A stretch of DNA of 45,471 bases from DASSTY01 sp035760645 (GTDB lineage Bacteria; Gemmatimonadota; Gemmatimonadetes; Gemmatimonadales; GWC2-71-9): NCBI GenBank assembly GCA_035760645.1, contig DASTSO010000020.1:1-45471 (forward strand), given 5' to 3'. Positions 41,968 to 45,471 of the stretch are shown here, one piece after another. The notes under the pieces were generated by a model that saw nothing but the letters and a program-made list of their open reading frames with translations, had not been told where the DNA came from and did no database searches. Position 1 is the first letter of the stretch, and each line of letters opens with the position of its first letter. Both the position numbers and the translations under genes were made by a program.

Positions 41968-42585
41968 TCAGTCGAGTCGCAGGACGGCCCAGGTGCGCGG
42001 GTCCCGCGTCGCCTCGCGCGGGTAGAAGTACGGGCCGCCCGCGGTGCCCGGGAAGAAGCCGACCTCGACCCACAGCCGCCACTCGCGACCGCCGAAGCGG
42101 GAGCGGCGGATCTGGAACTCGGTCACATCGCCCGGGAAGAGCCGGCTGCTGAAGGTGCCCGTCGCCGGCCGGTGCTCGTCCAGCTTCGCCTCGTTCGCCG
42201 TCCAGTCCACGCGATTGCCCCAGTGCCAGGCCGGCACCTCGTCGCGCCACACCGTGTCGCCGCGGACCCGCTCGCCGAGCTGCATCGACGCGTGGAGCTG
42301 GGTGATCCGGCCGCTCGCGTCCTGCAGGTAGAGATCGATCGGCCGGCCCACGGGCGCGCCGCTGGTGACGGCGACGAAGACCTGGCCGCCCACCTGCTTC
42401 AGCAGCAGCCGCACCGAGTCGGCGACGGGCACCACGGCTGCGTCGTCCCACTCGCCCGGCGCGAGCCAGCCGTCGAGGAGCACCGGTATCGGCCGGCCCG
42501 TGGGCACGCGGATCGACTGCTGGGCGGCGAGCCCGCGGGTCGAGAGAAGCAGGGCGCAGGGAACGAGCAGGGCGGACAGGCGCAC
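41968..42585 (-). CDS. Secreted CBM9-like domain protein
   Basis: A 205-residue exported protein. The signal peptide is MRLSALLVPCALLLSTRGLAAQ. The mature part is a family-9 carbohydrate-binding-like / DOMON beta-sandwich: PVLLDGWLAPGEWDDAAVV, VFVAVTSGAPVGRPIDLYL and FQIRRSRFGGREWRLWVEVG. No catalytic domain is attached, so it may bind glycans or small ligands at the surface. GTG 42585-42583 is the start, with GGAGG 7 nt upstream. It is possibly co-transcribed with rtcB 21 nt downstream. Confidence 0.78.
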   Translation of the reverse strand: MRLSALLVPCALLLSTRGLAAQQSIRVPTGRPIPVLLDGWLAPGEWDDAAVVPVADSVRLLLKQVGGQVFVAVTSGAPVGRPIDLYLQDASGRITQLHASMQLGERVRGDTVWRDEVPAWHWGNRVDWTANEAKLDEHRPATGTFSSRLFPGDVTEFQIRRSRFGGREWRLWVEVGFFPGTAGGPYFYPREATRDPRTWAVLRLD

Positions 42586-42637
42586 GACGGAGCCTCCGAA
42601 TGGGAGTGGACGGAACCCGCTGGTGCGGAATCCTACG

Positions 42638-42669
42638 GCGGCGGCGCCCACGGGTTTCGGCGCCGCCGC
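42638..42669. terminator. Hairpin between the hydrolase and CBM9-like genes
   Basis: GCGGCGGCGCC (42638-42648) pairs perfectly with GGCGCCGCCGC (42659-42669) over a 10-nt loop. It lies between two minus-strand genes in a 227-nt gap, but no T-run follows, so a terminator role is tentative. Confidence 0.4.
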
Positions 42670-42812
42670 GACCGGAATGAAATCCCCGGCACCACGTGCG
42701 ACCACACCCACGATGCAGCCACGCCGATCACGCCGAGAGCCACGGCGGGGGCGATGGGCCGTCGCGGACGGCTCGACGCCTCGCATCCGGATTCCTCAGG
42801 AGATCGGCTCGA

Positions 42813-43439
42813 TCATGGGGTCGGCCCGCCCCCGGCCAGCAGCGCGAGCACGGCGTCCTGCACCGCCCGGTGGTTCATCATGAAGGTGTGGGTGATCGGA
42901 AACGTCCGCACCGCGTCGCCGGGACGCACGCGCACCTCGCTCAGCGCGACGATCCCGTCGTTCGGCTCGTCGCCGAAGGGGCTCAGCCGCCCACTCACGC
43001 CACGCGTGCCCGCGAGCAGCGTGTAGGCGTGCGTCGGTGCCGGCAGCCGGGCGTAGAACTCCGCCGAGGCGAGCTGCCTCCCGCTCTCGCCCGTGAGCCA
43101 GCGAAACGGCGCGACGCGCACGGCCCGGCGCGCGAGCCGGGGCGGCTGGTTCGGCGTGCCGAGCATGACGAGGTGCGCGAGGTGCCGGGGCGCGACGTCG
43201 GCGATCGCCAGCCGGAGCAGCAGCCCGCCCAGCGAGTGGCCCACGGCGGCCCACGGCGCACCCGTCGCGTCGAGCGCCCGCACCCGCGCGGCGAGGCGCC
43301 CGACGATGCGCGCGTGGCGCTCGGCCCAGGGCGCGTAGCCGAAGTAGCGGGGCTCGTGACCCGCCCGCCGCAGGCGCCGGCCGAGCAGGCGCATCGAGAA
43401 CGGGGTGCGGCCGAGGCCGTGGACGAGCAGGACGGTCAT
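42813..43439 (-). CDS. Alpha/beta hydrolase (esterase/lipase-like)
   Basis: A 208-residue hydrolase. Oxyanion segment LLVHGLGRTP, nucleophile elbow GHSLGG, acid in DEPNDGIVAL and His in THTFMMNHRAV near the C-terminus. No signal peptide. The layout resembles small lipase/PGAP1-like esterases; the substrate is unknown. The start ATG at 43439 begins at the first strand (MTVLLVHG). It is divergent from the cytochrome c peroxidase gene across 144 nt. Downstream is a 227-nt gap with only a hairpin and a doubtful short reading frame. Confidence 0.85.
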   Translation of the reverse strand: MTVLLVHGLGRTPFSMRLLGRRLRRAGHEPRYFGYAPWAERHARIVGRLAARVRALDATGAPWAAVGHSLGGLLLRLAIADVAPRHLAHLVMLGTPNQPPRLARRAVRVAPFRWLTGESGRQLASAEFYARLPAPTHAYTLLAGTRGVSGRLSPFGDEPNDGIVALSEVRVRPGDAVRTFPITHTFMMNHRAVQDAVLALLAGGGPTP

Positions 43440-43475
43440 GGGCGGAAGGTAGCGCCCGGCGACGCCCCCGCGCTC

Positions 43476-43504
43476 TTGACGCCGTGGGGGCGCATTCGCA
43501 GTAT
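43476..43504 (+). promoter_or_regulatory. Possible promoter of the cytochrome c peroxidase gene
   Basis: TTGACG (43476-43481, 5 of 6) with a 17-nt spacer to CAGTAT (43499-43504). The -10 is poor; the A/T-richer stretch gtatcgctat just after it may shift the true box. Confidence 0.35.
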
Positions 43505-43583
43505 CGCTATCGGTGGCCTCGAGCCCGGCAGGGATCGCGGCGACGCGCATCGAGGGCGATTGCGCAGACGGCGGAGGTGCGCC

Positions 43584-44966
43584 ATGACGACTCGGGAAGC
43601 CGCAGGTTGGGAGAGGATCCACGGTCCGATCCGGGTCGGAAGGCGCAGGGCGAGGTCACCGGCCCGGGTCGCGCTGGGCCTGCTCACCCTCGCCGCGCTC
43701 GCCTGCGGCGAGCGCCGCCGGACGGCCGAGCCGCCGCCCACCGAGGCGTCTCGGGCGGCGCCGACGGCCCGGGCGGCGGCGACGGCGCGTCCGGCCGGAG
43801 CGACGCTCACGCCGACCGAGCAGGTCGGCAAGCTGATCTTCTTCGATTCCACCCTCTCGGTCAACCGCAACCAGTCGTGCGCCGCGTGCCACGCCGCCGC
43901 CTGGGGATTCAAGGGCCCCGACCCCGAGATCAACGCGCACGGTGGGGTCTACGAGGGATCCATCCCCAGTCGCTTCGGCAACCGGGCCCCGCCCACGTCC
44001 GCCTACGCCACACTCTCGCCCGTGTTTCGCGCTCCGGCCGGTGGCCTGCCCACCGGCGGCAGTTTCTGGGATGGCCGGGCGACGGGGCGGCAGCTTGGCA
44101 GTGCCGCGGCCGAGCAGGCGCGGGGCCCGTTCCTCAATCCCAAGGAGATGGCGCTGACCGACCTGGCGTGCGTCGTCTACCGGGTGTCCACCGCGGAGTA
44201 CGCGCCGCGGTACCGGGCGGTGTGGGGGAACGACATCGCGAGCGTCCGCTTCCCCGCGACCACCGACCGGCTCTGCGCCATCGAGGGCGACAGCGTCCCC
44301 CTCACCCAGCAGGACCGCGCGAAGGCCGTCGCCGAATTCGACCGCATCGCGCGCAGCGTCGCCGCCTTCGAGGGCTCGGCCGAGATGAGCCCCTTCGACT
44401 CGAAGTTCGACGCCTTCCGGAAGGGGCAGGCGCAGCTCACGGCGCAGGAGACGCTCGGGATGAATCTCTTCATGGGATCGGCCCGGTGCGCGACGTGCCA
44501 CACGATCAGCGGCGACCGGCCCGCGTTCACCGACCAGACCTACCGCAACGTCGGCACTCCCGCGAATCCGGAAAATCCCGTCTATCGCGAGAACCCGCGC
44601 TTCGTGGACCTCGGGCTCGGCGGCCCCGGGGGCGCCGCCCCGGGCCAGAAGCACTACGGCTTGATGAAGGTGCCCACGCTGCGCAACGTGGCCGCGGTCG
44701 GCCAACCCGGCGCCCTCAAGAGCTACATGCACAACGGCGCCCTCAAGACGCTGAAGGAAGTGGTCCACTTCTACAACACGCGCGACGTCCTCCCCGCCTG
44801 CCGCGCGCGCGCCCCGCGGGCGGACTGGGGCCGGACCTGCTGGCCGGCGGCCGAGGTGCCCGCCACGATGGATCGCGCCGCCGTGGGCCGGCTGGGCCTG
44901 ACCGCGGCGCAGGAGGACGCGATCGTCGCGTTCCTCGGCACGCTGAGCGACGGCTGGCGGCGCTGA
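43584..44966 (+). CDS. Di-heme cytochrome c peroxidase (MauG/CcpA family) lipoprotein
   Basis: A 460-residue protein with a lipoprotein signal (LGLLTLAALACGE, Cys41). Two heme-binding sites are present: CAACH at residues 99-103 and CATCH at 302-306. Family segments include VGKLIFFDSTLSVNRNQSC, FWDGRATGRQL, PFLNPKEMALTD, FTDQTYRNVGTP and KVPTLRNVA with SYMHNGALKTLKEVVHFYN (each partial). It reduces H2O2 with electrons from small cytochromes, or modifies a protein partner as MauG does. The ATG at 43584 has GGAGG 7-8 nt upstream. A strong terminator follows. It is the last complete gene before the tRNA fragment. Confidence 0.9.
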   Translation: MTTREAAGWERIHGPIRVGRRRARSPARVALGLLTLAALACGERRRTAEPPPTEASRAAPTARAAATARPAGATLTPTEQVGKLIFFDSTLSVNRNQSCAACHAAAWGFKGPDPEINAHGGVYEGSIPSRFGNRAPPTSAYATLSPVFRAPAGGLPTGGSFWDGRATGRQLGSAAAEQARGPFLNPKEMALTDLACVVYRVSTAEYAPRYRAVWGNDIASVRFPATTDRLCAIEGDSVPLTQQDRAKAVAEFDRIARSVAAFEGSAEMSPFDSKFDAFRKGQAQLTAQETLGMNLFMGSARCATCHTISGDRPAFTDQTYRNVGTPANPENPVYRENPRFVDLGLGGPGGAAPGQKHYGLMKVPTLRNVAAVGQPGALKSYMHNGALKTLKEVVHFYNTRDVLPACRARAPRADWGRTCWPAAEVPATMDRAAVGRLGLTAAQEDAIVAFLGTLSDGWRR

Positions 44967-45000
44967 ACCGATCCGGCCGGCGCCGGCGGGACTCCTCGCG

Positions 45001-45052
45001 ACCCGAAAGCCGAAGAGCTCTCCGACTCGGAAGTCGGAGAGCTCTCTCGGGT
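45001..45052 (+). terminator. Terminator hairpin after the peroxidase gene
   Basis: AGAGCTCTCCGACT (45014-45027), loop CGGA, AGTCGGAGAGCTCT (45032-45045) is a perfect 14-bp stem. Outer ACCCGA (45001-45006) and TCGGGT (45047-45052) extend it. It ends 8 nt from the tRNA fragment and could also serve transcription of that tRNA from the other strand. Confidence 0.7.
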
Positions 45053-45059
45053 GCTTCAG

Positions 45060-45101
45060 TGGGCCTGGGTAGAGTTGAACTACCGACCTCACGCTTATCA
45101 G
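45060..45101 (-). tRNA. tRNA-Ile(GAU) 3' fragment, probable attachment site
   Basis: Read on the minus strand, 45101-45060 gives anticodon loop CTGATAA (anticodon GAU, 45099-45097), then GCGTG stem, the AGGTC variable loop, GGTAG-TTCAACT-CTACC T-arm and CAGGCCC-A acceptor strand with discriminator A. CCA is not encoded. The 5' half (acceptor 5' strand, D-arm and the 5' strand of the anticodon stem) is missing: the sequence right of 45101 does not continue the tRNA. A fragment running from the anticodon loop to the 3' end is the classic footprint of a tyrosine-recombinase attachment site. Confidence 0.8.
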
Positions 45102-45208
45102 TCGAATCCCGAGGGAAGGAAAGTAGGTCGAGACCACACATAACTCTATGGTGGACCGCGCAATCCGACCTAGTTTGCTTTCTCCGCGAACCGCTCAAGC
45201 CCTACCCG

Positions 45209-45229
45209 ACCGACAGTCAAACCGACAGT
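45209..45229 (+). repeat. Direct repeats next to the attachment site
   Basis: ACCGACAGT occurs at 45209-45217 and 45221-45229, a 12-bp period. Short phased repeats about 100 bp from a tRNA-type core are typical of integrase or excisionase arm sites. Confidence 0.55.
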
Positions 45230-45373
45230 AGTTCCCCGGTCGTCCCGGCGGCTCTCCCGCCGGGGCCGGGGCTGTGCCCGCTGGGCTGTGACGCGGCAAT
45301 TGGCCCTCGTCTAGTCCCGTCCCCGTTTGCATATTTCCTCAACGGATGACTCATACCCTTGCCAAAGCGTGAT

Positions 45374-45471
45374 ATGGGCCGTTTCAGCGTGGTAAGTCTG
45401 TTCGCCGGGTGTGGTGGAAAGGATCTCGGATTCCGGCGCGCTGGGTTCGACATCGTGTGGGCGAACGATGT
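45374..45471 (+). CDS. C5-cytosine DNA methyltransferase, N-terminal part (cut by window edge)
   Basis: The first 32 codons are present: MGRFSVVSLFAGCGGKDLGF and then RRAGFDIVWANDV. The S-adenosylmethionine-binding motif I (FAGCGG) at residues 10-15 and the following DLGF...G(F)xIVWAN are diagnostic for the Dcm/HhaI family. It methylates cytosine C5 in a specific sequence; such genes on islands are usually part of restriction-modification or defence loci. The ATG at 45374 lacks a strong Shine-Dalgarno. Codon use is less GC-biased than its neighbours, which supports recent transfer. The target-recognition region and any restriction partner lie outside the window. Confidence 0.9.
   Translation, partial: MGRFSVVSLFAGCGGKDLGFRRAGFDIVWAND

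Larger units (their letters stand above)
45102..45471 (+). mobile_element. Left end of an integrated genomic island (continues past the window)
   Basis: This stretch begins exactly where the tRNA-Ile sequence breaks off. It holds paired 9-bp direct repeats (45209-45229), a hairpin (45244-45251 with 45257-45264), an A/T-richer patch from about 45325 and the start of a DNA cytosine methyltransferase at 45374. From the peroxidase stop (44966) to 45373 there is no convincing gene; that gap holds the terminator, tRNA fragment and repeats. The integrase is not in view. Boundary evidence is direct; the island interpretation is inference. Confidence 0.6.

Noticed and set aside
45217..45453. A 78-codon minus-strand frame opposite the methyltransferase start
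   Set aside because: It lies antisense to a clear FAGCGG methyltransferase and over the repeats, has no family features and no ribosome site.

Overview
The window is a dense, very GC-rich bacterial chromosome segment (third codon positions almost all G or C). Start codons are ATG, GTG, TTG and possibly CTG, and gaps are short. The gene mix is a CuA/cytochrome-c oxidase, many lipoprotein signal peptides, M16 peptidases, DUF308/HdeD, YceI, and Ig-domain lipoproteins with cupredoxin or metallopeptidase domains. Together with the composition this suggests a Gram-negative of the Gemmatimonadota type. That assignment is inference from gene content and composition; Acidobacteriota or Myxococcota are not excluded. 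No rRNA gene or CRISPR array is visible.

Layout. 1-4.4 kb: the end of a D-threonine-aldolase-like gene, an aldo/keto reductase, a FetAB-type metal exporter, an HdeD-like and a hemolysin-III-like membrane protein. 4.4-8.8 kb: a fatty-acid beta-oxidation operon (TetR regulator, FadN-type fusion enzyme, thiolase) with a visible promoter and an operator-like pair. 8.8-13.5 kb: a degenerate receiver protein, two lipoprotein genes including a secreted HEFTH metallopeptidase with Ig/IPT modules, and lipoate ligase. 13.5-25.1 kb: a respiratory and nitrogen-oxide block. It holds a Dnr-like Crp/Fnr regulator, a cysteine-less ScdA_N mini-protein, a nitronate monooxygenase, an operon nirK / Rrf2-ScdA_N fusion regulator / cupin, a CPA1 antiporter, and an oxidase operon (ctaD-ctaE-unknown membrane protein-cytochrome c-ctaC-HPP). 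25.4-29.5 kb: a degenerate L,D-transpeptidase-like lipoprotein and two adjacent CPA2 antiporters. 29.6-33.7 kb: pal, a small unknown gene, and a histidine kinase / sigma-54 activator pair, with a near-consensus sigma-54 promoter in front of pal. 33.8-45 kb: an M16 peptidase, a beta-propeller lipoprotein, a low-affinity iron permease family protein, YceI plus an Ig-cupredoxin lipoprotein, folE, rtcB, a CBM9-like secreted protein, an alpha/beta hydrolase and a di-heme cytochrome c peroxidase.

Right edge. A 42-nt minus-strand fragment matching the anticodon loop to the 3' end of tRNA-Ile(GAU) lies at 45060-45101 with no 5' half next to it. Beyond it are direct repeats, lower-GC sequence and the start of a C5-cytosine DNA methyltransferase. 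This looks like the left boundary of an integrated island, probably with restriction-modification or defence cargo, that continues outside the window.

Working together. The central block reads as control of respiration and nitrosative stress. NirK makes NO, and the Rrf2 protein fused to a di-iron-repair-type ScdA_N domain is a good candidate NO or Fe-S sensor for its operon. The Dnr-like regulator may act at a GTGA-N6-TCAC palindrome upstream of the oxidase operon. The HPP protein at the end of that operon could handle nitrite. These links are inferred from adjacency and motifs.
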